Assembly (NCBI GenBank): GCA_963575675.1
Contig: CAUYUA010000261.1
Location: forward strand, 1 to 64,000
Direction of reading: 5' to 3'
DNA length: 64,000 nucleotides
Source: CAUYUA01 sp963575675
GTDB taxonomy: Bacteria; Pseudomonadota; Alphaproteobacteria; Azospirillales; Azospirillaceae
Shown here piece after piece: positions 1 through 8,407 of the stretch. The notes beneath the pieces were generated by a model. That model had not been told where the DNA came from, searched no databases, and worked only from the letters and a program-made list of their open reading frames with translations. How positions within the stretch are numbered: position 1 is the first letter of the stretch; each line of letters starts with the position of its first letter. Made by a program: the position numbers and the translations under genes.

Positions 1-22
1 CCAAAGGCCTCCCGGCCTTTGG
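1..22. terminator. Palindrome at window edge, possible terminator of the motE-like gene
   Basis: A perfect 9-bp stem (CCAAAGGCC / GGCCTTTGG) with a 4-base loop lies 138 bp beyond the stop codon of the minus-strand motE-like gene. It is placed to end that transcript, but the T-run expected after it on the minus strand would be outside the window, so the call is tentative. Confidence 0.4.
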
Positions 23-159
23 CGGGTCGAGGGCGGAGCCCCGATTCCTTTGAAAATTTTTTCTCGGATTCTCAATTGGGCGGAATACAAAACACTAAAG
101 ACAAAGAACTCTAACAACCCCAGGGAAAAATCGCTTCACGCGCCACGCGCCGCCGGAGT

Positions 160-909
160 TTATTGTTGGAGTATCGGCAATTGGGGCAGTTGTCTTCTTT
201 CCGCCAGCGCCGAAGTCACTTCTTTCGCTTTGATTGGATCCATGGCGGCAAGAATTGCAGCGGTTTTGACTTCTTTCATGCGCTCGATGACGCTGAGCAA
301 GATGGGCTGATCAAGAGCCTCAAAGATTCGCGCGGCTTCTTTGGGCTTCATGGTCTCGTAAATCTTAACTAGGCTCTCCATCTGCGCTTTTTGTCGATCG
401 TCAGCGACTTTAAGCAAGCCTTGAATTTCGCTGCGAAGGCTCTGTAACTCGGAGACTTTCTGATCGAGTCGTTTTTCTGTGACCACAAGGAGCTTTTCGC
501 GTTGGTCTATATCGCGTTCGCGTTGCTCTAAAGCCTCGCGTCGTTTGGCGATGTTCTGCATGACGGCGAGATCGATTGCGCCTATTCCATCGGGCGCGAG
601 CGCGGCGTTTTGGGGCGTGATGGGCGCAGGTGGTTGTGCTGCTGCGGCCCCGGCTTTTGCCGTCGCTTTGGCTTGCTGCGCTCCTGCGGGTTTGGACGAG
701 GCGTTGTTGGGAGTGCTTGCTTCAGCGATTTGTGTGGGCGGGGTCGTGGAAAGCGATTCGGCTTTCAAGGATGCGACTCCGGGAATCTGGCCTCCTCGAA
801 TCGCGCTCTGCCACAGATCCCCCACGCGCACTCCAAGCATTAGAATGGCGGCGAAAATGGTGATCGGCAGCAGACGGAAGCCGAAACGGGCGCGCAGTTT
901 GCGATTCAT
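160..909 (-). CDS. MotE-like flagellar/periplasmic protein
   Basis: The encoded protein has about 249 residues: a short basic N-terminus, one membrane segment at about residues 11-28, an Ala/Pro-rich linker, a coiled coil rich in Glu/Arg/Lys at about 120-180, and a C-terminal helical region carrying METMKPKEAARIFEAL-like and MDPIKAKEV motifs. This is the layout of MotE proteins (MgtE-N-like C-terminus), which in alphaproteobacteria act in the periplasm on the flagellar motor. I chose the ATG at 909 rather than the upstream one at 1035 because GAAGG stands 7 bases before it and the membrane segment then follows directly. No other flagellar gene is visible in the window, so the flagellar role rests on family resemblance. 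Confidence 0.75.
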   Translation of the reverse strand: MNRKLRARFGFRLLPITIFAAILMLGVRVGDLWQSAIRGGQIPGVASLKAESLSTTPPTQIAEASTPNNASSKPAGAQQAKATAKAGAAAAQPPAPITPQNAALAPDGIGAIDLAVMQNIAKRREALEQRERDIDQREKLLVVTEKRLDQKVSELQSLRSEIQGLLKVADDRQKAQMESLVKIYETMKPKEAARIFEALDQPILLSVIERMKEVKTAAILAAMDPIKAKEVTSALAERRQLPQLPILQQ

Positions 910-1379
910 GCCAAAACCTTCACGTCGCCTCGCTGCGCCGCGCAAAAGCGCGTCTCGCTCAAAGGCGTCAAGAAAAGTTGCTCGAAATTGTTTTGCTCTT
1001 ACTTGAATTATAGCTGATGTGCGTCGTCGCGTCACGCAGTTTGGCGAAGAAGACAGAACAATTGTCCTATGACATTAAACGGGTCCAATAGTTTTGTTCT
1101 CGCACCAACGAGCCAAATGTTTGACGCGTAATGTTTAATACGTTCGGTCGCGCCCACGAGCGCGCGCTGTCGCAGTCTCGGGGGATATTGTCGGATGAGA
1201 TGGGGCATTCAATAAGCGCGGCGGCGGTCAATCGTTGGGAATCAAAAACACTCCCCCCTTATTTGCCGTGGCCTCTACGGACGATAAGGAGGGCGCCCTT
1301 GGTTTCGGTGATTGGGAGCAAGGTTGTTTTGGTCTCGCGAGCTTGCTCTTCTTCCGAGGATTAGCTGGTCTTCCGAGGG
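910..1379. other. Gene-free intergenic region between motE-like gene and hcr
   Basis: This 470-bp stretch should hold the promoter of the minus-strand motE-like gene and the 3' trailer of the hcr-like gene. An ORF at 1131-1364 has no recognisable motif and no convincing ribosome site. A short stretch near 1074-1090 (AAACGGGTCCA) matches the tip of the palindromic repeat family found elsewhere in the window and may be a relic of a copy. Confidence 0.4.
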
Positions 1380-2414
1380 TTAGCTGGGAAGGAAGCGTTC
1401 GCTTATGATTTGAGTTGCTGGGACGCCTGAATCCAGCGCCGCTCTTTCACACGACTCGATCAGTATGGGAGGGCCGCATAAATAGATGTCCGGCTTGATG
1501 GTCGCAGTCGCCAAGTCTTGTTTCAGAGCGTCTACCGGCGTTCCTGTAAAGCCGTTCCATACCTCGATTGGTTTCCAAACGCACAAGGTGATTTTCAACT
1601 GAGGAAGCTCGTTTTTAAGGCGCTCCAGATCATCCAAAGCAAACAGCTCTGATTCGTGATTTACGCCGAAATAGAGTCGCGCTTCGTGAGGTTCTTGGAA
1701 TTCGGCCATACGGCGCAGCATTGACAGCATCGGCGCAATTCCGGTTCCACCGGCCACAAACCAGCGTGGGCGCAAGCCGTTCTCTTGCAGCGTGAAAGCG
1801 CCTTGAGGGCCGACGACGTGAAGACTTTCGCCATTGCGCGCATCGTGCAACAAAAAATCCGAAAATTTTCCGCCTTTGCGAAGACGAATTAGAAACTCCA
1901 GCAGTCCATCCCAATTCGGGACGTTTGAAAGAGAGTATGCGCGCTTTTCGGGGGTTTCTGGAATCAGCAACTGCATAAATTGTCCGGGGTCGAATTCCGC
2001 CGCTGCGCCGCGTTCCGGGTCTTCTTGAAGGCGCAGGACCAGACGCACCGTGTTTTCTCCGATGTTTTCGATGGAGACGATATCGGCGTTTCGCTTGGGA
2101 ATGGAGTGGAATTGAACGTGTGCGTAATCGAAGGGGGCGGAGAGCGAGAGATCGCTTTGGGGGAAGGCGCGACATAGAAGTATGTCGCCTTGATTGCGGG
2201 CGGCGGGAGGAAGAGCGCTTTCGCTATAGGGAGCGAGTTTGGCGTCTCCTTTTTTGGTTGTTGCACGGCAAGCTCCACAGCCTCCCTCTTTGCAGCCGGA
2301 GGGGACGAAGATGCTCTGCCGCGCGGCGGCGTCCAAAAGAGTTTCAGATTCGGAGCAGGAGAAGAGGAGTTCTTTTTGATCGCGGGTGGTGATTTGAACA
2401 GCGTAAGAGGGCAT
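1380..2414 (-). CDS. hcr: Ferredoxin-NAD(P)H reductase, probable Hcp reductase (hcr-like)
   Basis: This 344-residue flavoprotein carries, in order, a plant-type [2Fe-2S] domain, an FAD domain and an NAD-binding domain. The cluster ligands are C41, C46, C49 and C81. The FAD motif RAYSLSN is at 158-164, the nucleotide motif GGTGIAPML at 222-230 and CGPP at 313-316. The architecture, with ferredoxin at the N-terminus, is that of methane/phenol monooxygenase reductases. E. coli Hcr instead carries its ferredoxin domain at the C-terminus. The assignment as electron donor to hybrid cluster protein is therefore inferred from the neighbour: hcp lies immediately upstream on the same strand, 200 bp away. 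A GAGG lies 10 bases before the ATG. An aromatic oxygenase reductase is the alternative, but no oxygenase gene is nearby. Confidence 0.75.
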   Translation of the reverse strand: MPSYAVQITTRDQKELLFSCSESETLLDAAARQSIFVPSGCKEGGCGACRATTKKGDAKLAPYSESALPPAARNQGDILLCRAFPQSDLSLSAPFDYAHVQFHSIPKRNADIVSIENIGENTVRLVLRLQEDPERGAAAEFDPGQFMQLLIPETPEKRAYSLSNVPNWDGLLEFLIRLRKGGKFSDFLLHDARNGESLHVVGPQGAFTLQENGLRPRWFVAGGTGIAPMLSMLRRMAEFQEPHEARLYFGVNHESELFALDDLERLKNELPQLKITLCVWKPIEVWNGFTGTPVDALKQDLATATIKPDIYLCGPPILIESCERAALDSGVPATQIISERFLPS

Positions 2415-2615
2415 GGCGGCGCGGCCTCGAAATTGGGAAATGAAGAAAGGAGAAAATAATTCTGTCTATTTAGGGGAAGTATGTCTTTGGAAAGCGTAAC
2501 TTTTATTTTGTTGAAGTTCGAGGACAGTAGATTTTTGTTGAAGAATTCTACGTTGCTCTTAAGCCCTTCGTCGAAGGGAGGAGACGTCCACCTCCCTCCG
2601 ACGTTTGCTTTCTTT

Positions 2616-4283
2616 CTAGGCGGCCTTGGGAGCAAGAGCGGCTTGAAGATCGTCCTGAGCGGTGGTGATCGGTTTAATGCCGAATTTATCGACCAATACG
2701 CCAACAACAGTGGGAGTGAGGAAGGCGGGAAGAGTTGGTCCCAAGCGAATGTTGCGAACGCCGAGAGCAAGAAGAGTCAAAAGAACGGCGGCGGCTTTCT
2801 GTTCGAACCAAGAGATGATCAAGGAGAGCGGCAGGTCATTGACGCCACAGTTGAAGGCTTGGGCGAGAGCCGAGGCGACAACGATGGCGGAATAGGCGTC
2901 GTTGCACTGTCCGAGATCGAGGAGGCGAGGAATGCCGCCGATATCTCCGAAATCATGACGGTTGAAGCGGTACTTGCCGCAACCGAGTGTAAGAATAACC
3001 GTATCTTTTGGAGCGCCTTCAGCGAATTCAGTATAATAATTTCTGCCGGGAACGGCGCCGTCGCATCCGCCGATGACGAAGAAGTGACGAATGGCTCCCT
3101 CTTTGACTGCGCTGATGACTTTGTCGGCGACGCTCAAGATGGTGTCGCGGGCGAATCCGATGGTGATGGTTTCGGCGGGCGCGTCTTCTTTGAAGCCGGG
3201 AAGAGCTAAGGCGGCTTGGACGACGGGAGCGAAGTTGTCGCCTTCGATGTGACGGACGCCGGGCCAGCCAACGGGGCCGGTGGTGAAGATTCTCTGGCGA
3301 TACTGGGGCCGAGGCTCGATGATGCAGTTCGAAGTCATCACGATCGGGCCGGGGAAGTCGGCGAATTCACGCTGTTGCTCTTGCCAGGCGCCGCCGTAGT
3401 TGCCCGCCAGGTGAGGGTAGGCTTTGAGTTTGGGGTAGGCGTGGGCCGGGAGAAGCTCTCCGTGGGTGTAGACGTTGATTCCCTTGCCTTTTGTGGCTTC
3501 GAGAATCGTAGACAAGTCTCGCATGTCGTGGCCGGAGACTAGGATGGCCTTGCCTTGCACAGGGGTCATGCGGACTTGTGTTGGAATCTGGACGCCGAAG
3601 GTTTCGGTGTTGGCGGCGTCGAGTTTCTCTATGACGGAGAAATTGAGGTGACCCAGTTCGAGCGCTTGACCAAGAAGCGCGTTTACGTCGGTGGGGCCGG
3701 AGGCCAGGAAATCAAGAGTCTTTTCAAGACCGGCGTAGATTTCGTCTTTTTCGTAGCCCAAGACATGGGCGTGATGTGCGTAGGCGCAGACTCCTTTGAG
3801 ACCATACAAAATTAAGGCGCGCAGACCGATAATGTCTTCGCCGACAGATTCTGCTCCGGCGCGAACGCCGGCCTCGGTGGCCTGAACCAGCATTCCGGCC
3901 ATGTCGGCGGCGGGTTGCAGGGTGGCGGGGCCGGAAAGTGTTTCCGGCGTTTTTCCGGCGGCCTGAGCCGCTTTCTCATAAGTCGCCTTGATTTGCTCGC
4001 GGATTTGAGCCGCTTGCTGAATTATGCCGACGAAGCGAGTTGCGTTGAAGTTGACATTGGTCAGCGTGGTGAAAACAGAGTGCAATACAAAAGCGTCGAC
4101 TTTCGAGTCCGTTGCCCCTAGATCGCGCGCTCGTCGTGCGTATTGGCCGATTCCTTGAACAATGTAGAGCAACAGGTCTTGTAAATCGGCTGTTGTGGCG
4201 TCTTTTCCACACATGCCTTTGGTGGAATTGCAACCGGCTGTGGTGTCGGAACGGTAGGTTTGCTCGCATTGGTAACAGAACAT
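2616..4283 (-). CDS. hcp: Hybrid cluster protein (hydroxylamine reductase / NO reductase)
   Basis: This 555-residue protein begins MFCYQCEQT and carries C3, C6, C18 and C25 in the spacing CX2CX11CX6C. That spacing is typical of class 2 Hcp, which holds a [2Fe-2S] cluster plus the hybrid Fe-S-O cluster. Later stretches such as SGHDMRDL, TSNCIIEP, GGCDGAVPGRNYY and TLGCGKYRFN match the hybrid-cluster ligands of the family. Hcp reduces nitric oxide or hydroxylamine in the cytoplasm under low oxygen and also drives protein S-nitrosylation in E. coli. The start is the ATG at 4283, preceded by AAGGAG at 8 bases; an in-frame TTG at 4304 is not used. A CRP/FNR-type palindrome lies 62 bp upstream. The hcr-like gene follows on the same strand. 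Confidence 0.95.
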   Translation of the reverse strand: MFCYQCEQTYRSDTTAGCNSTKGMCGKDATTADLQDLLLYIVQGIGQYARRARDLGATDSKVDAFVLHSVFTTLTNVNFNATRFVGIIQQAAQIREQIKATYEKAAQAAGKTPETLSGPATLQPAADMAGMLVQATEAGVRAGAESVGEDIIGLRALILYGLKGVCAYAHHAHVLGYEKDEIYAGLEKTLDFLASGPTDVNALLGQALELGHLNFSVIEKLDAANTETFGVQIPTQVRMTPVQGKAILVSGHDMRDLSTILEATKGKGINVYTHGELLPAHAYPKLKAYPHLAGNYGGAWQEQQREFADFPGPIVMTSNCIIEPRPQYRQRIFTTGPVGWPGVRHIEGDNFAPVVQAALALPGFKEDAPAETITIGFARDTILSVADKVISAVKEGAIRHFFVIGGCDGAVPGRNYYTEFAEGAPKDTVILTLGCGKYRFNRHDFGDIGGIPRLLDLGQCNDAYSAIVVASALAQAFNCGVNDLPLSLIISWFEQKAAAVLLTLLALGVRNIRLGPTLPAFLTPTVVGVLVDKFGIKPITTAQDDLQAALAPKAA

Positions 4284-4344
4284 TACGCCGTCTCCTTGGG
4301 GCAACGATTTCGAGCTGACTAACAGAAAGACTTGGTTGTTTGTC

Positions 4345-4358
4345 TTGACGTTAGTTAA
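4345..4358. promoter_or_regulatory. CRP/FNR-family half-site palindrome upstream of hcp
   Basis: The sequence TTGAC-N4-GTTAA lies 62 bp before the hcp start codon. It differs from the FNR consensus TTGAT-N4-ATCAA at one position in the left half and two in the right. Hcp genes are commonly controlled by FNR, NNR/DNR or NsrR, so a site here is expected, but the identity of the regulator is inference. Confidence 0.45.
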
Positions 4359-4424
4359 TTCGGCTCGTTGTTTTTGCGTTGGAGAAGGAGAAAATGTGCT
4401 GAATTATGGAGGCATAGGAAATTA

Positions 4425-4598
4425 AAGGGGGCCAGGGACTGTGTTCCCAGTGGAGCCTGTTGCAGAATTCAAAATCCTATCGGCAAACCAATTGGCGGCG
4501 TTATTCCAGAGAAAGATTGTTTCACGAAATAAGGGGAGCTTTCGCTTCCCCTTTATGTCCTCTTCCCACGATCAGGAACACAGCCTCCGAACCTTTTT
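4425..4598. repeat. Palindromic intergenic element, degenerate copy 1
   Basis: The left tip (GGGGCCAGGGACTGTGTTCC) and right tip (ATCAGGAACACAGCCTCC) are complementary with mismatches. The inner hairpin AAGGGGAGC...GCTTCCCCTT survives only in the right arm. The element lies 3' of the minus-strand sirtuin gene and 5' of hcp. Confidence 0.75.
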
Positions 4599-4634
4599 AC
4601 GATTTTACGATTTTATGAATTAATTTTTTATGAT

Positions 4635-5372
4635 CTATGATATGGAAAGCAATTGCTCGATGAATGCCGGGACGATCTCGGTGGCGGGGCCGTGAATTGA
4701 TTGATTGAAGTGGTTGGCGCCCAAAGAGGGCTCCAAGTTTAGTTCGACGGCTTGAGCGCCGTGAGCGCGGGCTTCGGCGACGAATCCGGCGGCGGGATAA
4801 ACATTGCCTGACGTGCCGATCGATATAAACAAGTCGCATCGAGCGAGTTTTTGCAAAATCTTTCCCATAGATAAGGGAATTTCGCCGAACCAGACGACGT
4901 GAGGCCGCATTCCTTGCGCGCGTCCACATGCGGAACAGACGGAAGAGGTGGATAAATCTTCGTGAATCTCGGCGACGACGCGACAATGGAGGCATCGCGA
5001 TTTCAAAAGCTCGCCATGCATGTGAATTAAATTGCGCGTTCCGGCGCGTTCATGCAAATCATCGATGTTTTGCGTCACCAACAACACGTTTCCCTTCCAG
5101 TCTCTTTCCAATCGAGCCAGGGCGTTGTGAGCGGCGTTTGGCTGAACCTCGTCTGTCGCCAACGCGCGGCGTCGCGCGTTGTAGAAGGCGTGAACTTGAT
5201 GAGGATCGCGTTCAAAGCCCTCGGGTGTGGCGACGTCTTCCAATCGGACCTTAGCCCATACGCCGTCGACGTCTCGGAAGGTGTCTAGGCCGGATTCTTT
5301 GGAGACGCCCGCGCCGGTCAGGACGATGATGGAGTCGGTTGGTCGGAGTTTTGAAAGTGTAAGTGTTTTCAT
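4635..5372 (-). CDS. cobB: NAD-dependent protein deacylase, sirtuin class III (CobB-like)
   Basis: This 245-residue SIR2 protein contains the NAD-binding motif GAGVSKESGLDTFR at 20-33, TQNIDDLH at 100-107 and the catalytic HGEL with H119. A structural zinc site is formed by C127, C130, C146 and C149. Tyr64 and Arg67 in FYNARR form the Y-x-x-R pair that in SIRT5 and E. coli CobB reads negatively charged acyl groups. It therefore probably removes succinyl/malonyl as well as acetyl groups from lysines, using NAD+ and releasing nicotinamide and O-acyl-ADP-ribose. The gene lies 45 bp after the unrecognised coiled-coil gene on the same strand and may be cotranscribed with it. No strong ribosome site was seen before the ATG. 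Confidence 0.92.
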   Translation of the reverse strand: MKTLTLSKLRPTDSIIVLTGAGVSKESGLDTFRDVDGVWAKVRLEDVATPEGFERDPHQVHAFYNARRRALATDEVQPNAAHNALARLERDWKGNVLLVTQNIDDLHERAGTRNLIHMHGELLKSRCLHCRVVAEIHEDLSTSSVCSACGRAQGMRPHVVWFGEIPLSMGKILQKLARCDLFISIGTSGNVYPAAGFVAEARAHGAQAVELNLEPSLGANHFNQSIHGPATEIVPAFIEQLLSIS

Positions 5373-5416
5373 CTGAGGTTTATCTTATCCGCACAATTTT
5401 CTGTCGGTTGTTTTCT

Positions 5417-6499
5417 TCAGTATGAGCCTTTGGGACGTTCCCACACTTTGGTTTCAATGTATTTATGAGCCAGAAAACGATAGGTGTGTTTTAGAAGGTG
5501 TTCGATCTCTGGGGAACGCTCGATTCGGATGCTTGCCCATTGCTTGATCATATCATCCCATTCCATCATGCGGTAATGGAGTTCGTCGCGCATATGACGA
5601 ATAAACTCTATTTGCGCGCCGAAAGTTTTTAGGGCGTTGACTATTTCTCCGGTTTGAGCGTCGGCTTGCTCGAATAGCCCAGCGTACTCTTTGACGGCTT
5701 TTCCGATCAGTCCTTGCATGCGCGCCAATTCAGGAGTGAAGGTTCGATCGGATCGATAAGCGCGACTTGCTTGGACCAATTTTGATTGAATAGTCTTAAT
5801 CATACCGAAACGGTCTCGCAGCGCTTCCACATAAGACAGTTCATGCGCCAGAGCGTCGACACGATCATTGACTTCCTGCTTCTGATCTGGTCCCAGTCCT
5901 AGTCGGCGGTTTATTTCATCGAACGCCGTGTGTAGTCTGGACTTGGTCAAAGGGTCTTCCATTATTTGCTCAAGCTGCGCCAGATCGACGACGATGGTTT
6001 CGCTGCCCGTGATCCAGGAGACAAGCTGCATGGTCAAACGCCCGCGCGCAATAATGCGGTGTTTGTCTTCCACTGACCATGAAGCCGTGCCGTCAAGGAG
6101 TTCGCATGGGATGGATTCGCCGGGTCTAATGACTTTTACGAATCGCAATCCGTCGGAAACCAGCTTCAGCATGCGTCCGTCGGGCGAATCCGGAACGATT
6201 CCAAACGACGCTTCCAACGAAGGAAGCGGCAAGCTGGCGCGTAGGTCGCCTAACAAGACGTTCAGCACTGGTTCGTCGACATCTTTCGACATGCTGAAAT
6301 ATGCGCCGGAAAGAGTAAATAGTTTATGCTGGAACAGGAAATGTGTGGAGCGTTCGGTCGGCGCGGTCGGTTGTTCGGTTTGGGCGGTGTTTTCTGTTGT
6401 TGCGTTTTCTGCGAACGTCAATTCATTCTCGGCATTTGGTGATGCGGAGGACGTCGCGGAAGGAGGTTGCGCGCTGTTGTTTGGGCCCGACTCGCTCAT
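5417..6499 (-). CDS. Conserved hypothetical protein with helical C-terminal half
   Basis: I do not recognise the 360-residue product as a named family. The first 50 residues are a low-complexity Ser/Ala/Thr/Asn/Glu tail. Residues 52-190 look like a mixed alpha/beta domain, and 190-345 are rich in long charged helices likely to form coiled coils. No signal peptide or membrane segment is seen, so it is probably cytoplasmic. AGGTG stands just before the ATG. It lies between the DksA homologue (upstream, about 170 bp away) and the sirtuin (45 bp downstream), all on the minus strand. A motility link through the nearby MotE-like gene is possible but not shown. Confidence 0.75.
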   Translation of the reverse strand: MSESGPNNSAQPPSATSSASPNAENELTFAENATTENTAQTEQPTAPTERSTHFLFQHKLFTLSGAYFSMSKDVDEPVLNVLLGDLRASLPLPSLEASFGIVPDSPDGRMLKLVSDGLRFVKVIRPGESIPCELLDGTASWSVEDKHRIIARGRLTMQLVSWITGSETIVVDLAQLEQIMEDPLTKSRLHTAFDEINRRLGLGPDQKQEVNDRVDALAHELSYVEALRDRFGMIKTIQSKLVQASRAYRSDRTFTPELARMQGLIGKAVKEYAGLFEQADAQTGEIVNALKTFGAQIEFIRHMRDELHYRMMEWDDMIKQWASIRIERSPEIEHLLKHTYRFLAHKYIETKVWERPKGSY

Positions 6500-6671
6500 G
6501 GATCACCTGTTCGGTTTTAGGAATGGTCGTGTTTTGCCCGTTCGAGAAAGAACATTGCGAGCCGTTTCGGCAAACGGCGCCGCGTACAACTCTCCTGCCT
6601 GCGAATCCTTTGGACGTAAGGAATCGACGATGGGAAGATAAGGCGAGGCGAGATGTTGTTTTCATTATGTC

Positions 6672-7091
6672 TCAATCATCTCGTTGTGTTCTCTCCAATC
6701 TTTCGTGGCGTTCTTGAGCCTCCAGGCTCAAGGTGGCGATGGGGCGGGCGTCGAGTCGACGCACGCTGATTGGTTCGCCTGTTTCCTCGCAATACCCATA
6801 AGAGCCATCCAGAACTCGTTCTATGGCCGCATCGATCTTGGAGATCAGCTTGCGTTCGCGATCGCGCGTTCGCAGCTCCAAAGAACGATCGGTTTCTGCT
6901 GAGGCGCGGTCGGCAATGTCAGGCTCTTGCAGACCGCCTTCCTGAAGCGAATGTAAGGTCTCGGACGATTCCTGCAAAAGCTCGGCCCGCCAGCGCAGCA
7001 GCTTCTGACGGAAATATGCTCTCATAACCGGGCTCATGAACGGCTCGTCTTCCGACGGGCGGTAATCCGGCGGCACCAGCGGTAAAGACAT
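6672..7091 (-). CDS. dksA: DksA/TraR-family transcription factor with cysteine-poor zinc finger
   Basis: The protein has about 139 residues from the ATG at 7091; an upstream in-frame ATG at 7142 would add 17 residues that I judge non-coding. The coiled-coil region with EPDIADRASAETDRSLELRT is the conserved DksA tip, whose acidic residues enter the RNA polymerase secondary channel. In the zinc-finger region only one Cys remains (GYCEETGEPI); the other three ligand positions carry Thr or Ala. This is the known alphaproteobacterial form, in which a DksA with one cysteine is still active with ppGpp. It probably tunes rRNA and amino acid promoters in the stringent response. No clear ribosome site precedes the ATG. 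Confidence 0.88.
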   Translation of the reverse strand: MSLPLVPPDYRPSEDEPFMSPVMRAYFRQKLLRWRAELLQESSETLHSLQEGGLQEPDIADRASAETDRSLELRTRDRERKLISKIDAAIERVLDGSYGYCEETGEPISVRRLDARPIATLSLEAQERHERLERTQRDD

Positions 7092-7307
7092 GCGATAACA
7101 CCCAGAAGCGAAAGACGGAAAAAGCGGCGCGAGTATAGACAAGGGTGATCGTTAATCGCAAGGCGGCTGTCGTAGGGCAGAGTAGAGATTATGTGAAAAA
7201 AAGCGTCATAAATTTTTTGTAAAAAAAGCTTTCTTGAGTCTGCTTTTTATGAGTTGATTTTTTATGGGGGTCGCAGCGAGCTGACGTAATTCGTTCGATA
7301 AGGGGCA

Positions 7308-7427
7308 ATGAAGAAAACAAAGGATGATTGCGCTAAAGTCATGCCACAAAAACAGGCGAAAGATGCTGTGAACGAAGGCAAAAAGTGCTATGAGCGGGAA
7401 GCGAAAGCAAAAGGCGCCATAAATTAA
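7308..7427 (+). CDS. Putative 39-residue charged small protein
   Basis: An ATG after AAGGGG opens a 39-codon frame rich in Lys and Ala with two cysteines (DDC and KKC), ending in TAA. The G-run sits only two bases before the ATG, closer than usual. It stands alone in a 528-bp gap between dksA and the prolyl-tRNA editing gene, on the strand of the latter. It could equally be a chance frame, so confidence is low. Confidence 0.35.
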   Translation: MKKTKDDCAKVMPQKQAKDAVNEGKKCYEREAKAKGAIN

Positions 7428-7436
7428 GAGGCTTCA

Positions 7437-7472
7437 CAGTGAGCTTCACCGTGACAGTGAGCTTCGCCGTGA
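7437..7472. repeat. 18-bp tandem duplication
   Basis: CAGTGAGCTTCACCGTGA is followed directly by a copy with one change (A to G at position 12). The pair lies ten bases after the stop of the 39-residue ORF. The GGCGCC near 7413 and GGCGC near 7482 could pair around it. No function is evident. Confidence 0.6.
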
Positions 7473-7619
7473 GAGTGTGTGGCGCTTTTCGTATCATGTT
7501 TCGTGCTCATCCGCTATGTTCCTAATGCTATCATGTTCGCGGAGTTTTGGCATGCGGTAAAAATTTAGAATATTTTGTGTGTTATTAAGTGACGTGGCGT
7601 TGTTTTTGAGTTTGAGTTA

Positions 7620-8165
7620 ATGACGTTCAATCAGAGCGAATCGAGATCGTCTGTGGTTCCCGTTACGCCCGAACAACTTTTAATGCGTTTATGCGAATTG
7701 GGAATCAAAACCTCAACCGTCGACCATCCGCCGCTGTTTACTGTGGAGGAAAGTCGCGCTTTGCGTGGCGCTTTGCCCGGCGGTCATTGCAAAAGTTTGT
7801 TTTTGACCGACAAAAAGAAAAATTTATGGTTGGTGGTTGCGCTGGAGGATGAGTTAATCGATTTGCGGCGGCTGCATCAGCGACTCGGTTGCGGTCGTTT
7901 GTCTTTCGCCGGAGCGGGCGAGATGATGCGCATCCTGGGGGTGACGCCGGGCTCTGTTACGCCGTTTGGTTTGATCAACGATCGGGCGCAAGAGGTTTCT
8001 GTGGCCTTGGATCAACGCATGATGGCGCAGGAGTTGCTTAACTACCATCCTTTGGTCAATGTTAAAACCACGGCGATTCGGTCGGAAGACCTTTTGATCT
8101 TCATTCGCGCATGTGGTCATGCGCCGTGCATGGTCAATGTCGGAGAGCGTGCTGAAACTCCGTGA
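7620..8165 (+). CDS. prdX: YbaK/ProX-type prolyl-tRNA editing protein
   Basis: The product has 181 residues and is a single YbaK/aminoacyl-tRNA deacylase domain. Landmarks are DHPPLFTVEESRAL, GGHCKSLFLTDKK with the conserved lysine after GGHC, RLSFAGAGEMM and GVTPGSVTPFGLIND. The family hydrolyses mischarged Ala-tRNA(Pro) in trans (ProXp-ala/PrdX), compensating for prolyl-tRNA synthetases that lack an editing insertion, as alphaproteobacterial ones often do. It is a cytoplasmic monomer. It stands alone: the next gene, cnoX, begins 240 bp downstream after a tandem repeat. The ribosome site is weak. Confidence 0.88.
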   Translation: MTFNQSESRSSVVPVTPEQLLMRLCELGIKTSTVDHPPLFTVEESRALRGALPGGHCKSLFLTDKKKNLWLVVALEDELIDLRRLHQRLGCGRLSFAGAGEMMRILGVTPGSVTPFGLINDRAQEVSVALDQRMMAQELLNYHPLVNVKTTAIRSEDLLIFIRACGHAPCMVNVGERAETP

Positions 8166-8300
8166 TTTCGCGATCAAGGAAATCGGGCGTCATATTAAAC
8201 GGAAGGCATGTTAAAACAGAGGACATGATCTTGAAAAAAGACGCCGTTCAGGGCTAAAACGTCTCAGTTCGATTCGGCGAAACATCGCCGACGTAGAGTT

Positions 8301-8395
8301 AATTCGCGCATGTCGCGCAACACAATTCGCGAATGTCGCGCAACGCAATTAGCGCATGTCGCGCAACGCATTGATTCGCGCATATCGCGCAACGC
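8301..8395. repeat. Four-copy 23-bp tandem repeat upstream of cnoX
   Basis: Units of AATTCGCGCATGTCGCGCAAC-type sequence start at 8301, 8324, 8347 and 8370. The first three are exactly 23 bp and the last is 26 bp, with three extra bases. Each unit carries two GCGC-containing blocks. The array ends 12 bp before the cnoX start codon, so it lies in the 5' leader or promoter of that gene. Confidence 0.85.
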
Positions 8396-8407
8396 AGGGT
8401 GCATCAC

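Noticed and set aside
1131..1364. 77-codon plus-strand ORF in the hcr-motE gap
   Set aside because: It has no motif and no convincing ribosome site, and it ends next to the hcr stop with no sign of coding conservation visible.
8301..8395. Tandem repeat considered as a CRISPR array
   Set aside because: The units are contiguous without unique spacers, and no cas gene is present.
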